Shown here: piece by piece, positions 7,796 to 17,216 of the stretch
How the letters are laid out: every line of letters begins with the position of its first letter
How positions within the stretch are numbered: the stretch's first letter is position 1
Assembly (NCBI RefSeq): GCF_017726655.1
Contig: NZ_CP072308.1
Location: 2,616,001 to 2,680,000, forward strand
Origin: Agrobacterium tumefaciens
GTDB taxonomy: Bacteria; Pseudomonadota; Alphaproteobacteria; Rhizobiales; Rhizobiaceae
DNA length: 64,000 bases
Reading direction: 5' to 3'
Translations under genes and position numbers: made by a program
Notes under the pieces: model-generated
Seen by the model: only the letters and a program-made list of their open reading frames with translations
Told to the model about the DNA's origin: nothing
The model's database searches: none

Positions 7796-9409
7796 ATGAC
7801 GATCCGATATTTTCTCGGAGCCATCTTCCTCTGGTTCACCATGGGGATCGCAGCCCACGCCGTCGCGCAAAGCGACCCAAAGGCGCTGATCGATCAGCTC
7901 GGCACGGCTGATTTCAAGCAGGCCGAAACATTGATCGGTCAGATCGCCGCAACCGGCGATGCGCGTGTCGTTCCGGCGCTGGAGGCTTTTGCGGCGGGTG
8001 ATCTCTACGTGCGCAAATCCGACAATCTCGTCTTCATGACCAAGCCCGCCGGTTCCGATTTCACGCTGATCGACCCGCTGACGGGTGAAAGTGCCGGCTC
8101 GGCGCCGAAGGCGACCGTTACCAAGATCAGGGTCAACAATAATCTACGTCGCGTCATCCGCGCCGCGATGGGCGGGCTGACGCTGCTCAGCCCGGAAAAA
8201 TCCGTGCGGCTTTCGGCAGCTGACGCGGTCCTGAAAGCGCCAAGCGCTGAAAATCTCGAATTGCTGGAAGCGGCCATATCAAAGGAAACCGATAATGAGG
8301 TGCGGACCCGGATGGAGGAGGCGCGGGCTGTCTCACTGCTCTCCTCCGACCGCCCCCTTGAGGTGAAGAAAGAAGCGATCGCCACCATCAAGGCACTTGG
8401 CGGGCGCGATGCGATCAGCATTCTGATGGCGGCGACGCCGTCGGTCGATCCGAGCCTGAAGCCGGATGTGGACGAGGCGATTTCCAGCATCGAAAGCGCG
8501 CTTGCTTTCTGGGATTACGCACAGAATGTCTGGTACGGCCTGTCGCTCGGCTCGGTGCTGCTGCTCGCCGCCATCGGCCTTGCCATCACCTTTGGCGTCA
8601 TGGGCATCATCAATATGGCGCATGGCGAGATGGTGATGATCGGCGCCTACTCCACCTTCATGGTGCAGGAGTTGATCCGCAGTCATTTCCCCGGCCTGTT
8701 CGACTGGTCGCTGGCGATTGCCCTGCCGGCCGCCTTTCTGGTCACGGCCTGCGTCGGCCTCGTCATGGAGCGCGGCGTCATCCGCTATCTTTACGGGCGG
8801 CCGCTGGAAACCCTTCTCGCCACCTGGGGCATCTCGCTGATCCTGCAACAGGGCGTGCGTTCCATCTTCGGCCCCACCAACCGGGAAGTCGGCAGCCCGA
8901 GCTGGATGTCCGGCTCCTTCAGCGTCGGTTATCTCAATTTCACCTGGAACCGGGTGTGGATCGTCTGCTTCTCGCTGTCGGTGTTTTTTGCGCTGTTGGT
9001 GCTTCTGAAGCGCTCCGCCTTCGGGTTGCAGATGCGCGCCGTGACCCAGAACCGCCGCATGGCCTCCTCCATGGGCATCCGCACGCCATGGGTGGATGCC
9101 TTCACCTTCGCGCTTGGTTCGGGTGTTGCCGGGCTTGCGGGCGTCGCCCTGTCGCAGATCGACAATGTCTCTCCGAATCTCGGCCAGAGCTACATCATCG
9201 ACAGTTTCATGGTCGTGGTGTTCGGCGGCGTCGGCAATCTCTGGGGAACGCTGGTAGGCGCCCTGTCGCTCGGCGTGCTCAACAAGTTCCTCGAGCCGAC
9301 GGTGGGGGCCGTGCTCGGCAAGATCCTCGTGCTCGTTCTCATCATCCTGTTCATCCAGAAGCGGCCGCGCGGTCTCTTCGCACTCAAGGGAAGGGCGATC
9401 GAAGCATGA
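7796..9409 (+). CDS. urtB: Urea ABC transporter permease UrtB
   Basis: A LivH-type inner-membrane permease of 537 residues. It is longer than LivH because UrtB proteins carry an N-terminal extension: a signal-like helix (residues about 5-24), then about 200 residues of helical, HEAT-like sequence (ALIDQLGTADFKQAETLIGQIA, AIATIKALGG) predicted outside the membrane. The permease core starts near residue 245 (YGLSLGSVLLLAAIGLAITFGVMG) and has the INMAHGE motif and the late GVGNLWGTLVGA loop. The ATG follows AAGGA by eight bases; a longer frame upstream runs into the palindromic repeat and is rejected. Its TGA overlaps the urtC ATG. Confidence 0.93.
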   Translation: MTIRYFLGAIFLWFTMGIAAHAVAQSDPKALIDQLGTADFKQAETLIGQIAATGDARVVPALEAFAAGDLYVRKSDNLVFMTKPAGSDFTLIDPLTGESAGSAPKATVTKIRVNNNLRRVIRAAMGGLTLLSPEKSVRLSAADAVLKAPSAENLELLEAAISKETDNEVRTRMEEARAVSLLSSDRPLEVKKEAIATIKALGGRDAISILMAATPSVDPSLKPDVDEAISSIESALAFWDYAQNVWYGLSLGSVLLLAAIGLAITFGVMGIINMAHGEMVMIGAYSTFMVQELIRSHFPGLFDWSLAIALPAAFLVTACVGLVMERGVIRYLYGRPLETLLATWGISLILQQGVRSIFGPTNREVGSPSWMSGSFSVGYLNFTWNRVWIVCFSLSVFFALLVLLKRSAFGLQMRAVTQNRRMASSMGIRTPWVDAFTFALGSGVAGLAGVALSQIDNVSPNLGQSYIIDSFMVVVFGGVGNLWGTLVGALSLGVLNKFLEPTVGAVLGKILVLVLIILFIQKRPRGLFALKGRAIEA

Positions 9410-10569
9410 TTACCGGCTTCCTCCTGCGCGCGCTCGACCGCCGCATTTCCATCGCCATCGGCATTATTCTCGCCATCGCCGTGCTGGTGCCAGCCTCCAA
9501 CCTCCTGTTGCCGGAGGGCAGCGCGTTCCGCATCCCGACCTATATCATGTCGATGCTCGGCAAATATCTGGCCTACGCGCTGCTCGCGCTCGCGCTTGAT
9601 CTGGTGTGGGGTTATTGCGGCATTCTCTCCCTTGGCCACGCCGCCTTCTTTGCGCTCGGCGGTTATGCCATGGGCATGTATCTGATGCGGCAGATCGGCA
9701 CGCGTGGGGTCTATGGCCATCCGGTGCTGCCTGATTTCATGGTGTTCCTCAACTGGAAGGAACTGCCGTGGTTCTGGCACGGCTTCGACATGTTCTGGTT
9801 TGCGGCGCTGATGGTGCTTGTCGTGCCGGGGTTGCTCGCTTTCGTGTTCGGTTGGTTCGCCTTCCGCTCGCGCGTCAACGGCGTTTATCTGTCGATCATC
9901 ACCCAAGCCATGACCTACGCCCTGCTCCTTGCCTTCTTCCGCAACGACATGGGTTTCGGCGGCAATAACGGCCTCACCGACTTCAAGGATATTCTCGGCT
10001 TTTCCGTGCAGGCCGACGGCACCCGTGCCGTGCTGTTTGCGATGACGGCGGTGATGCTGGCGATCTCGCTGCTGATTGCCTCCGGCATCGTCAATTCCAA
10101 GTTTGGCAAGGTGCTGGTGGGTGTGCGGGATGCGGAAAGCCGGGTGCGGTTCCTCGGTTTTAGGGTTGAAAACATCAAGCTCTTTACTTTCGTCGTCTCG
10201 GCGATGATGGCAGGCATTGCCGGTGCGCTGTTCGTGCCGCAGGTGGGCATCATCAATCCCGGCGAATTTTCGCCCGCCAACTCCATCGAGGTGGTGGTGT
10301 GGACGGCGGTCGGCGGGCGCGGCACGTTGATCGGGCCGATCATCGGCGCGCTGCTTGTGAACGGCGGCAAGAGCTATTTCACTGGCGCGTTCCCGGAATT
10401 CTGGCTGTTTGCGCTGGGTGGTCTCTTCATCGCTGTCACGCTGTTCTTCCCCAAGGGCATCATCGGCACGGTGCAGCATTATCTTGCGGGACGACGCGAG
10501 AAGCGTGTGGCGGGCGCGGCGCGTGAAGCTGGCAACGACAGCGCGGTTGCGCAACAGGCGGCGGAGTAA
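9406..10569 (+). CDS. urtC: Urea ABC transporter permease UrtC
   Basis: A LivM-type permease of 387 residues with about ten membrane helices. Typical blocks are DLVWGYCGILSLGHAAFFALGGYAMG (residues about 65-90), RSRVNGVYLSIITQA and VWTAVGGRGTLIGPIIGA. It pairs with UrtB to form the urea channel. The start codon lies in an ATGA overlap with the urtB stop, which shows translational coupling and rules out the longer upstream frame that overlaps urtB. Confidence 0.94.
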   Translation: MITGFLLRALDRRISIAIGIILAIAVLVPASNLLLPEGSAFRIPTYIMSMLGKYLAYALLALALDLVWGYCGILSLGHAAFFALGGYAMGMYLMRQIGTRGVYGHPVLPDFMVFLNWKELPWFWHGFDMFWFAALMVLVVPGLLAFVFGWFAFRSRVNGVYLSIITQAMTYALLLAFFRNDMGFGGNNGLTDFKDILGFSVQADGTRAVLFAMTAVMLAISLLIASGIVNSKFGKVLVGVRDAESRVRFLGFRVENIKLFTFVVSAMMAGIAGALFVPQVGIINPGEFSPANSIEVVVWTAVGGRGTLIGPIIGALLVNGGKSYFTGAFPEFWLFALGGLFIAVTLFFPKGIIGTVQHYLAGRREKRVAGAAREAGNDSAVAQQAAE

Positions 10570-10573
10570 GCCC

Positions 10574-11335
10574 ATGAACACGGTTTCCGAAAACAGAACC
10601 AAGAGCCTGCTTTACCTCGATGGCGTTTCCGTTTCGTTCGATGGTTTCAGGGCGCTGAATTCCCTTTCCTTCGTGGTGGAGCCGGGCGAACTTCGCGCCA
10701 TCATCGGCCCCAACGGCGCGGGAAAGACGACGATGATGGATATCATCACCGGCAAGACCCGGCCGGATACCGGCACGGTGCTGTTCGAAGACAGCATCGA
10801 CCTCACCAAGAAGGACGAGGCGGATATCGCCCAGCTCGGCATCGGCCGGAAATTCCAGAAGCCGACGGTGTTTGAAAGCCATACCGTCTGGGACAATCTG
10901 GAACTGGCGCTGAACCGCAAACGCGGCGTGTTCGCGACGCTGTTCTACCGGCTGACGGCGGAAGACAAGGCACGCATCGAGGAAATCCTCGCCACCGTGC
11001 GGCTTGGCCACCGCCGGGGAGACCTCGCCGCCAATCTTTCGCATGGGCAGAAACAGTGGCTGGAGATTGGCATGCTCTTGGCACAGGAACCGAAGCTTCT
11101 CCTGGTGGATGAACCGGTGGCGGGTATGACGGATGCCGAGACAGCGGAAACCGCGGTGCTCTTAAAGGAAATTGCGAAAACCCGATCCGTTGTGGTGGTC
11201 GAGCACGATATGGGCTTCATCCGGGAGCTGGGGGTGAAGGTAACGTGCCTTGCCGAAGGCTCGGTGCTGGCCGAAGGGTCGATCGATTTCGTGTCCAGCG
11301 ATCCGAAGGTGATCGAGAATTATCTGGGGCGGTGA
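10574..11335 (+). CDS. urtD: Urea ABC transporter ATP-binding protein UrtD
   Basis: A LivG-type ATPase of 253 residues: Walker A GPNGAGKT (near residue 47), Q loop region KFQKPTVFE, signature NLSHGQKQWLEIGMLL, Walker B LLLVDEPVAGM and H-loop VVEHDMGFIREL. UrtD and UrtE form the nucleotide-binding pair. Start chosen at the ATG four bases after the urtC stop, preceded by GGAG. A long palindromic repeat separates it from urtE. Confidence 0.94.
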   Translation: MNTVSENRTKSLLYLDGVSVSFDGFRALNSLSFVVEPGELRAIIGPNGAGKTTMMDIITGKTRPDTGTVLFEDSIDLTKKDEADIAQLGIGRKFQKPTVFESHTVWDNLELALNRKRGVFATLFYRLTAEDKARIEEILATVRLGHRRGDLAANLSHGQKQWLEIGMLLAQEPKLLLVDEPVAGMTDAETAETAVLLKEIAKTRSVVVVEHDMGFIRELGVKVTCLAEGSVLAEGSIDFVSSDPKVIENYLGR

Positions 11336-11356
11336 TGGTGATATTTGCGGCTATAG

Positions 11357-11509
11357 CCCCCTCTGCCCTGCCGGGCATCTCCCCCTCAAGGGGGGAGATC
11401 AGATGCCGCCCTCGCTCGCTCCTTTGCCACGATGCTATGCGGCAGAGTGTTCGCCACTTGCCGATCTCCCCCCTTGAGGGGGAGATGCCCGGCAGGGCAG
11501 AGGGGGGTA
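11357..11509. repeat. RIME-like palindromic repeat, family B copy 2 (urtD-urtE gap)
   Basis: Same element as at 7591-7741: outer arms GCCCTGCCGGGCATCTCCCC and complement, inner CCTCAAGGGGGGAGATC palindromes. It interrupts the urt operon a second time. Confidence 0.85.
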
Positions 11510-11543
11510 GCGCCGCCCACCATACCGTCATTGGAGTTTCACC

Positions 11544-12239
11544 ATGCTGACAGTCGACAACATCAACCTCCACTACGGCGCAGCGCAGGCCCTGCGCGGC
11601 GTGTCGCTGAAGGCCGAGATGGGCAAGATCACCTGCGTTCTCGGCCGCAACGGCGTCGGAAAAAGCTCGCTGTTGCGCGCCGTCACCGGCCAGCAGGCCA
11701 CCAGCGCCGGCACGATCCGTTTCGGCGATGCGGCACTGGATGGGCTGGCGCCTTACCAGCGGGCGAAGCGCGGCGTCGGTTACGTGCCGCAGGGCCGGGA
11801 AATCTTTCCGCTGCTGAGCGTTCAGGAAAATCTGGAGAGCGGTTATGCGCCGCTGTCGCGCAAGGAGCGGTTCATCCCGGATGATATTTTCAGCCTGTTT
11901 CCGGTGCTGCAGACCATGCTGTCGCGCCGCGGCGGCGATCTCTCCGGCGGTCAGCAACAGCAGCTTGCCATCGGCCGGGCGCTGGTCACGCGGCCGAAAA
12001 TCCTTGTGCTCGACGAGCCGACCGAGGGCATTCAGCCGTCGATCATCAAGGATATCGGCCGTGCGATTAAATATCTGCGCGATTCCACCGGCATGGCGAT
12101 CCTGCTGGTCGAGCAATATCTGGATTTCTGCCGCGAACTTGCCGACTACGTCTACATCATGGACCGCGGCGAGATCGTGCATGAGGGGCTGGCCGAAACG
12201 CTGGATACGCCGGAAGCGCGGCGACATCTTACCGTGTAA
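11544..12239 (+). CDS. urtE: Urea ABC transporter ATP-binding protein UrtE
   Basis: A LivF-type ATPase of 231 residues, the usual length. It has Walker A GRNGVGKSS (about residues 36-44), YVPQGREIFPLLSVQENL, the signature DLSGGQQQQLAIGRAL, Walker B ILVLDEPTEGIQPSI and the H-loop LLVEQYLDFC. The QGREIFP and EGIQPSII blocks are UrtE-like. The ATG follows TTGGAG by seven bases. Last gene of the urt operon. Confidence 0.94.
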   Translation: MLTVDNINLHYGAAQALRGVSLKAEMGKITCVLGRNGVGKSSLLRAVTGQQATSAGTIRFGDAALDGLAPYQRAKRGVGYVPQGREIFPLLSVQENLESGYAPLSRKERFIPDDIFSLFPVLQTMLSRRGGDLSGGQQQQLAIGRALVTRPKILVLDEPTEGIQPSIIKDIGRAIKYLRDSTGMAILLVEQYLDFCRELADYVYIMDRGEIVHEGLAETLDTPEARRHLTV

Positions 12240-12299
12240 ATGCGGCTGTTCCGGTCACGACATAAGAACGGACGATTAATATTTTGAAAGTCCATGCGC

Positions 12300-12378
12300 T
12301 GCTGCATGGCTTTCATGCAGCATTTTAGCATTTCATTAAGTAAAAGCCTGTGTTATTGGGGCCATGAAATGCTGCATG
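12300..12378 (+). promoter_or_regulatory. Overlapping, mutually exclusive inverted repeats upstream of the esterase gene
   Basis: TGCTGCATG (12300-12308) pairs perfectly with CATGCAGCA (12314-12322), five-base loop. CATGCAGCATTT (12314-12325) instead pairs with AAATGCTGCATG (12367-12378), and AGCATTTCAT (12327-12336) pairs with ATGAAATGCT (12364-12373). Only one pairing of each set can form at once. It may be an RNA switch, a terminator/antiterminator, or tandem operator half-sites. Confidence 0.45.
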
Positions 12379-12481
12379 CGAGACACAGAAGAAGTCTATT
12401 CGCACGCCGCGACTGTTGATCCCTTACATTTCCCGAACGCTCGACGTATCGTCGGGAAACTGTGCCAATAAAGGCGTGTCA

Positions 12482-13735
12482 ATGATTCAAGACTTTGCAG
12501 TGGGCCGGGCTTCCCGGTGGGTGCGTTTCGCACGCAGCCTGTTCATCGGGCTGGTAATCAGCGCAGGCGCAGGGGCCGCAGCGTCGGCATCGACCTGCGG
12601 TCAGGATATCGGCCCCGGCATGGAACCGGGTCGGCATGATTTTTCCATTCTCTCTAACGGGCAGAAACGCGACGGCGTCTATTTTGTTCCATCCGCCTAT
12701 GATGGAAAAAAGGCCCTGCCTGTCGTATTCGATTTCCACGGCTCCAACAGCAACCCGCACGGGCAGCTGAACCGCAGCGGCTGGGACAAGCTTGCCGAGC
12801 GTGATGGTCTTGTGGTCGTCGCGCTGGCGGGCAGTTTAAACGGCGAATTGCCGGGCACCCATGCCTGGAATGTGCCCGGCGTTACAACACGCCCCGGCGG
12901 GCTGGACGAGGTGAGCTTCATTCATGATGCTATTGCCATGGTGAAGGGCAAGTTCTGCGTCGATGAGGAACGTTTTTACGGTTCCGGCTATTCCGGCGGC
13001 GGGCGCATGCTGTCGCAATTCATCTGCACCGGAGCCAAGGATTTTAATGCCGCCGGTTTTGTCGCCTCGTTGCGCGCGGGTTATCCGCAGGAAACCGAAG
13101 GCAAATGGGCACCGGATGCGGCAAGCTGCACACCGGCGCGGCCGATGTCGATCATCGCCTTTGCCGGGCTGAAGGATCCCGCCAACCCCTATCAGGGCGG
13201 CGGCAAATCCTACTGGCAATATAGCGGCGAGACGGCGCTGAAACGCTGGGCCGAGATGGATGGCTGCAAGGGCGCCGCCAAAAGCAAGGTGGGCGAGAGC
13301 TTCACCGTCAATTCCTACGATGTCTGCAAGGCCGGTGCGCGCATCCAGTCCTATGTCATCGAGAACTGGGACCATGCCTGGCCGCGCGCCACCATGAAGG
13401 CCGAGGTTCTGGCGGCGAACGCCGTTGTTACCCGCAAGCCCGGTGGCGAGCAGACGCCGAAGGCGCAGCCCGCGGTGGAGCGCAAGATGCCCACAGGCGA
13501 AGTGACGCGCACGGTTGATGCGGCCGAAAGAATGTGGGATTTCTTCCGCAACACGGAAGGGCAGATGGTGGTGGACGCCGTCGTCAAGAAGGATTGCGTC
13601 GCCAAGGCCAATCCCGCTTCCGCAACTGTTTCGGAGACCGCGTGCAGCAGCAACAGCAAGCCATCAGCCCTTCCGGTTGCGAAGACGCTCAACCTGTCCG
13701 GCAACAACGCGCCCTTGGCAGAGGACGCATTGTAA
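12482..13735 (+). CDS. Secreted PHB-depolymerase/feruloyl-esterase-like hydrolase
   Basis: An alpha/beta-hydrolase of 417 residues with an N-terminal export signal ([19 protein letters not shown]). [11 protein letters not shown] provides the oxyanion-hole HG, and the serine nucleophile lies in [10 protein letters not shown] (GxSxG). Later [10 protein letters not shown] could give the catalytic histidine. This is the LpqC / PHB depolymerase-type esterase family; the natural substrate is unknown. The ATG at 12482 follows TAAAGG; an in-frame ATG at 12416 lacks a ribosome site. The 3' end runs 94 bases into the likely ureD start, so the pair may be translationally coupled. The proline/serine-rich C-terminal tail may be dispensable. 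Confidence 0.82.
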   Translation: MIQDFAVGRASRWVRFARSLFIGLVISAGAGAAASASTCGQDIGPGMEPGRHDFSILSNGQKRDGVYFVPSAYDGKKALPVVFDFHGSNSNPHGQLNRSGWDKLAERDGLVVVALAGSLNGELPGTHAWNVPGVTTRPGGLDEVSFIHDAIAMVKGKFCVDEERFYGSGYSGGGRMLSQFICTGAKDFNAAGFVASLRAGYPQETEGKWAPDAASCTPARPMSIIAFAGLKDPANPYQGGGKSYWQYSGETALKRWAEMDGCKGAAKSKVGESFTVNSYDVCKAGARIQSYVIENWDHAWPRATMKAEVLAANAVVTRKPGGEQTPKAQPAVERKMPTGEVTRTVDAAERMWDFFRNTEGQMVVDAVVKKDCVAKANPASATVSETACSSNSKPSALPVAKTLNLSGNNAPLAEDAL

Positions 13736-14493
13736 CCAAGGCGGTGGAAGGGCGCAGCCGGCTGGATGAATTGTTTCAGGAGGGCTGCGCCAAAATCCGC
13801 CTGCCGGATACGTTTTCCAATGAAATGGAAGCCATTCTCATCAATTCCTCCGGCGGCCTGACCGGCGGGGATGACATGGAATGGCAAGCGGCGGCCGCAG
13901 CCGGCACATCGCTGGTGGTTACCACGCAGGCCTGCGAGAAGGTCTACAAGGCATCGTCTGGCACTGCCACCGTCACCGCCCGAGTTTCTGCCGGGCCGGG
14001 CGCGAAGCTCCACTGGCTGCCGCAGGAAACCATCATCTTCGATCGCGCGTCGCTCACCCGAAGGCTTGAAGCCGATCTCGATCAATCCTCAGAATTTATC
14101 GCCGTCGAAGCCGTTTTACTTGGCCGCCAGGCCATGGGCGAGGCGATGACGCATGGGCTTTTTCGTGACCGCTGGCGGATTCGCCATGGCGGCAAGCTGG
14201 TGCATGCAGAAGAGTTGCTGCTTGAAGGCGAGGTGGCGGCGCTGACCGCGAAGACGGCGGTTCTGGCCGGGCAGGTCGCCTTTGCAACGCTGCTTTATAT
14301 CGGGCCTCTCGCCGAGGCGCTTCTGCCTAAAATCCGGGCGATTGCCGGGGAAAGCGGCGGCGCCAGCGAATGGCGGGGCAAGCTCGTGGCGCGCGTTGCC
14401 GCCGCCGATGGTTTCTCCTTGAGAAAATTGCTTTTTCCGATCATTTCGCTCTTGCGAAACGACGCGCCAGTGCCGAAAGTCTGGAATCTGTAA
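13642..14493 (+). CDS. ureD: Urease accessory protein UreD
   Basis: Chaperone that binds apo-urease and, with UreF and UreG, delivers nickel. About 283 residues from a GTG start preceded by CGGAGA. Characteristic blocks are [58 protein letters not shown] and [10 protein letters not shown]. The GTG start places the N-terminus inside the 3' end of the esterase gene; the conserved domain starts around residue 20, and no ATG lies between, so an overlap is needed. First gene of the urease operon. Confidence 0.88.
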   Translation: MQQQQQAISPSGCEDAQPVRQQRALGRGRIVTKAVEGRSRLDELFQEGCAKIRLPDTFSNEMEAILINSSGGLTGGDDMEWQAAAAAGTSLVVTTQACEKVYKASSGTATVTARVSAGPGAKLHWLPQETIIFDRASLTRRLEADLDQSSEFIAVEAVLLGRQAMGEAMTHGLFRDRWRIRHGGKLVHAEELLLEGEVAALTAKTAVLAGQVAFATLLYIGPLAEALLPKIRAIAGESGGASEWRGKLVARVAAADGFSLRKLLFPIISLLRNDAPVPKVWNL

Positions 14494-14600
14494 ACCCTTC
14501 GGATCGTCTCGTGACAGGCGTTCTTCGGGGTCTGTCAAATGTCGGATCTGGTCTCCAGCAAACCTTGTTTGCGGAGCAGATGCCAAGCTGTGGGACGACG

Positions 14601-14903
14601 ATGAACCTTAGCCCAAGAGAAAAAGACAAGCTGCTGATTTCCATGGCCGCTATGGTGGCGCGCCGCCGGCTGGAACGTGGCGTGAAGCTGAACTATCCGG
14701 AAGCGATTGCGCTGATTACCGATTTCGTCGTCGAGGGCGCCCGTGATGGCCGTGCCGTTTCCGATCTGATGGAAGCCGGCGCGCATGTCATTTCCCGTGA
14801 TCAGGTGATGGACGGCATTGCCGAGATGATCCACGATGTGCAGGTGGAAGCGACATTCCCTGATGGCACCAAGCTGGTGACCGTTCACGAACCGATCCGG
14901 TGA
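14601..14903 (+). CDS. ureA: Urease gamma subunit
   Basis: The 100-residue gamma subunit, full length: [35 protein letters not shown] and the [33 protein letters not shown] block. Part of the (alpha-beta-gamma)3 urease. A 107-bp gap separates it from ureD, and the next gene is not ureB but an unrelated membrane protein. Confidence 0.96.
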   Translation: MNLSPREKDKLLISMAAMVARRRLERGVKLNYPEAIALITDFVVEGARDGRAVSDLMEAGAHVISRDQVMDGIAEMIHDVQVEATFPDGTKLVTVHEPIR

Positions 14904-14925
14904 CCAGCAGAAGCGAGTCTTTGCG

Positions 14926-15483
14926 ATGAATGATGAAGACCACACTTCCAGCGCCAGTAAAACGCCGATTCAAACCCGTGCTAGCGCAGATGTGAGATAC
15001 CAGTACCTCCTCGAAGAAATGAAGGCCGCGCGTTTTAGGATCGATGAAGAAATCAGAACTATGAATCAGTTCGAGATTCTAACGATCATAGCGATAGGTC
15101 TTATATATTGGCTAATATTGAGTGCAGAAAATATTAGCCACCTATCACTAGGTTTTGCATCATTTTTTCCAGTGTTGATAACGGCGTATGGAATATTTCG
15201 TTATCGAGCGCATGCACATGTTGTCAAAGTTCATGAAGCTTATGTCAAGATGCACGTGGAACGAACGGTTTTTGGGAAGATGAGCCTAAAAGGTCTCGTT
15301 AAGTATTATGACCGAAAAAAGAACGGTACTCTCAAAACTGCCAGATTTGCTTTCTGGGTCACCACTTTTTGCATATCGCTAAGCTTATTCGTTATCTGTT
15401 TGGTCGCGCCGGAGAAAGTTCGCCAGATGGAGGATGATCTCCAGCAAAACCATAAACTTCTGAGGGTAGAAATACTGCTATGA
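14926..15483 (+). CDS. Unknown inner-membrane protein inserted between ureA and ureB
   Basis: A 185-residue protein I do not recognise. It has an N-terminal soluble stretch with a short coiled-coil look ([26 protein letters not shown]), two adjacent membrane helices (about 47-68 and 72-92), a basic loop ([20 protein letters not shown]), and a third helix (about 142-163) with an acidic tail. This 2+1 helix pattern resembles small SLATT/DUF-type predicted membrane effectors, but no assignment is safe. Base composition is visibly AT-richer than its neighbours, pointing to acquisition. Its stop overlaps the ureB start (ATGA), so it is embedded in the operon. Confidence 0.75.
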   Translation: MNDEDHTSSASKTPIQTRASADVRYQYLLEEMKAARFRIDEEIRTMNQFEILTIIAIGLIYWLILSAENISHLSLGFASFFPVLITAYGIFRYRAHAHVVKVHEAYVKMHVERTVFGKMSLKGLVKYYDRKKNGTLKTARFAFWVTTFCISLSLFVICLVAPEKVRQMEDDLQQNHKLLRVEILL

Positions 15484-15785
15484 ACCCAGGCGAAATCATT
15501 GCCGCAGAGGGCAGCATCGAACTCAATGCCGGCCAGCCGACCGTGACCATCGAAGTCGCCAATTCGGGCGACCGGCCGGTGCAGGTGGGCAGCCACTACC
15601 ATTTTTTCGAGACCAATGCGGGTCTCCTCTTCGACCGCGACAAGGCGCGCGGCATGCGTCTCGATATTCCTGCCGGCACGGCAGTGCGTTTCGAGCCCGG
15701 CCAGAAGCGGGAGGTAACGCTGGTGCCGCTGTCCGGCAAGCGCGAGGTTTATGGTTTCCGTCAACAGGTCATGGGGAGGTTATGA
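15480..15785 (+). CDS. ureB: Urease beta subunit
   Basis: A 101-residue beta subunit beginning [18 protein letters not shown] and including [17 protein letters not shown] and the GKREVYGF C-terminal block, all typical. The start ATG overlaps the stop of the upstream membrane gene. Followed within two bases by the GFA-family gene. Confidence 0.96.
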   Translation: MNPGEIIAAEGSIELNAGQPTVTIEVANSGDRPVQVGSHYHFFETNAGLLFDRDKARGMRLDIPAGTAVRFEPGQKREVTLVPLSGKREVYGFRQQVMGRL

Positions 15786-15786
15786 A

Positions 15787-16143
15787 ATGGCGACGGCGCA
15801 TTATCATGGAAGCTGCCAGTGCGGCAGCGTAAGCTTCGAGGTCGATGTCGATCTCGACCATACCGTCATTTGCAATTGTTCGCGCTGCAAGCGTCTGGGC
15901 TCGACACTCGCCTTTGCGCCGCGGGAGAAATTCACGCTGCTTTCCGGAGAGGACAAGCTGAGCGAATATCTCTTCAACAAGCACAAGATCCATCATTTTT
16001 TCTGCTCTACCTGTGGCATCGAAAGCTTTGCCTATGCCGATGGGCCTGACGGTACGCCGATGGTGGCGGTCAATGCCAATTGTCTCGATGGCGTCGATCC
16101 AAGAGCGTTGAAGCCGCAGGCTTTTGACGGCGCGGCGGCCTGA
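15787..16143 (+). CDS. GFA (glutathione-dependent formaldehyde-activating) family zinc protein
   Basis: A 118-residue single-domain GFA protein. The zinc-binding cysteines are visible as CQCG (near residue 10), CNCSRCKR (near 30) and CSTCG (near 78). Family members include the formaldehyde-glutathione adduct-forming enzyme, but most are uncharacterised. The ATG follows GGGGAGG. It lies in the urease operon between ureB and an LprI-like gene, without a known role in urease. Confidence 0.85.
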   Translation: MATAHYHGSCQCGSVSFEVDVDLDHTVICNCSRCKRLGSTLAFAPREKFTLLSGEDKLSEYLFNKHKIHHFFCSTCGIESFAYADGPDGTPMVAVNANCLDGVDPRALKPQAFDGAAA

Positions 16144-16146
16144 ACG

Positions 16147-16563
16147 ATGGCGATCAGCAAAAACAGCCTTGCCGCGGCCACCGTCTTCTGGGTGGCTGCA
16201 GGCATCTCTGGCCCGGCCGCCGCACAGGAGCCGGATTGCAAGGAACCGCAGACACAGGCGGATATGACGATTTGCGCCGGCAAGGATTACGAAAAGGCCG
16301 ACAAGCAGCTCAATGTCGAGTATCAGAAGCTGCGCAAGCTGCTTACCGAACGTGACAAGGCGGCGGATGCGGATGGCAAGGGCGCGGCCGATGCACTGGT
16401 CACTGCCCAGCGCGCCTGGGTGGCGTTTCGCGATGCCAATTGCGCGCTATCAGGCTTTCAGGCGCGGGGTGGTTCGATGGAGCCGATGCTGATTTCTTCG
16501 TGTCTGGCCGAGATGAGTACAAAGCGGGCGGATGATCTGCGCCAGCTGTCGGAAGGCTTCTGA
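16147..16563 (+). CDS. LprI / DUF1311 family secreted protein
   Basis: A 138-residue exported protein: signal peptide to AAA-QEPDC, then the DUF1311 pattern of paired cysteines and TICAGKDYEKADKQLNVEYQKL, AQRAWVAFRDANC and SSCLAEMSTKRADDL. Related proteins (LprI) inhibit lysozyme, but most have no known role. It starts three bases after the GFA gene and ends five bases before the next gene, so it is part of the urease transcript. Confidence 0.82.
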   Translation: MAISKNSLAAATVFWVAAGISGPAAAQEPDCKEPQTQADMTICAGKDYEKADKQLNVEYQKLRKLLTERDKAADADGKGAADALVTAQRAWVAFRDANCALSGFQARGGSMEPMLISSCLAEMSTKRADDLRQLSEGF

Positions 16564-16567
16564 ACGC

Positions 16568-17212
16568 ATGGGGCGGCGGATCGCGATTGTCGGAAATGGG
16601 GAGTTGCCGCCCGGCACCGCCCGGCTTATCGACCGTTCGGATATCGTCATCCGTTTTAACGACTGCCGCTCGCTGGGGCTTGGCGGCACGCGCACCGATG
16701 TCGTGGCCGTCTGCAATACAGGACGGCCGGGTCGTGAGATGACCGAAGGAGCCGAATGGCGCGAGAGCGACGGCGTGCGACAGGCCGCTGCCATCTGGTC
16801 GGTGCGCGATCCCGCAAAATTTGCGGAAATGGAACCTGATATCCGCGCGCGGTGGCCGGAGCTCACCGATTTCTGCATGGATTACACCGCTGCCTTTGCA
16901 GCAATCGCGCGGGCGGGCGGCAAAAGCCACGTCGTTATCCATCGGGAGGTTCATGAACGGCTCGATGTCGCGCTCGAAGCTTACAAGCCGGAACCTTACG
17001 TCTGCCCCAGCACCGGGCTTGTCGCCATTGCCCATGTTCTTGAGACTGTGAGCGGCGAGGATGACGAGGTGGCGATTGCCGGTTTCGGCCACCAGGGTTG
17101 GAGTGGCCATCCATTTTCCGCCGAAAAGCAGCTGGTTGAAACCCTTGCGGTTGCACGCCGGCTTAAACGAATTTCTCCCACATCGATTTTCTCCGCGTCC
17201 GAAGGAGCCTGA
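16568..17212 (+). CDS. Urease-operon accessory protein, GT29 sialyltransferase-like fold
   Basis: A 214-residue protein beginning [22 protein letters not shown], followed by [23 protein letters not shown]. The IVGNG and RFND motifs are typical of glycosyltransferase family 29-like proteins, and rhizobial homologues are annotated as urease operon accessory protein. [13 protein letters not shown] resembles the GT29 substrate-site STG motif. No transmembrane segment is visible. It lies five bases after the LprI-like gene and four bases before ureC. A direct role in urease maturation has not, to my knowledge, been shown. Confidence 0.75.
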   Translation: MGRRIAIVGNGELPPGTARLIDRSDIVIRFNDCRSLGLGGTRTDVVAVCNTGRPGREMTEGAEWRESDGVRQAAAIWSVRDPAKFAEMEPDIRARWPELTDFCMDYTAAFAAIARAGGKSHVVIHREVHERLDVALEAYKPEPYVCPSTGLVAIAHVLETVSGEDDEVAIAGFGHQGWSGHPFSAEKQLVETLAVARRLKRISPTSIFSASEGA

Positions 17213-17216
17213 GCCC

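Noticed and set aside
9190..10602. 470-residue minus-strand ORF opposite urtC
   Set aside because: Histidine- and arginine-rich shadow of a conserved permease.
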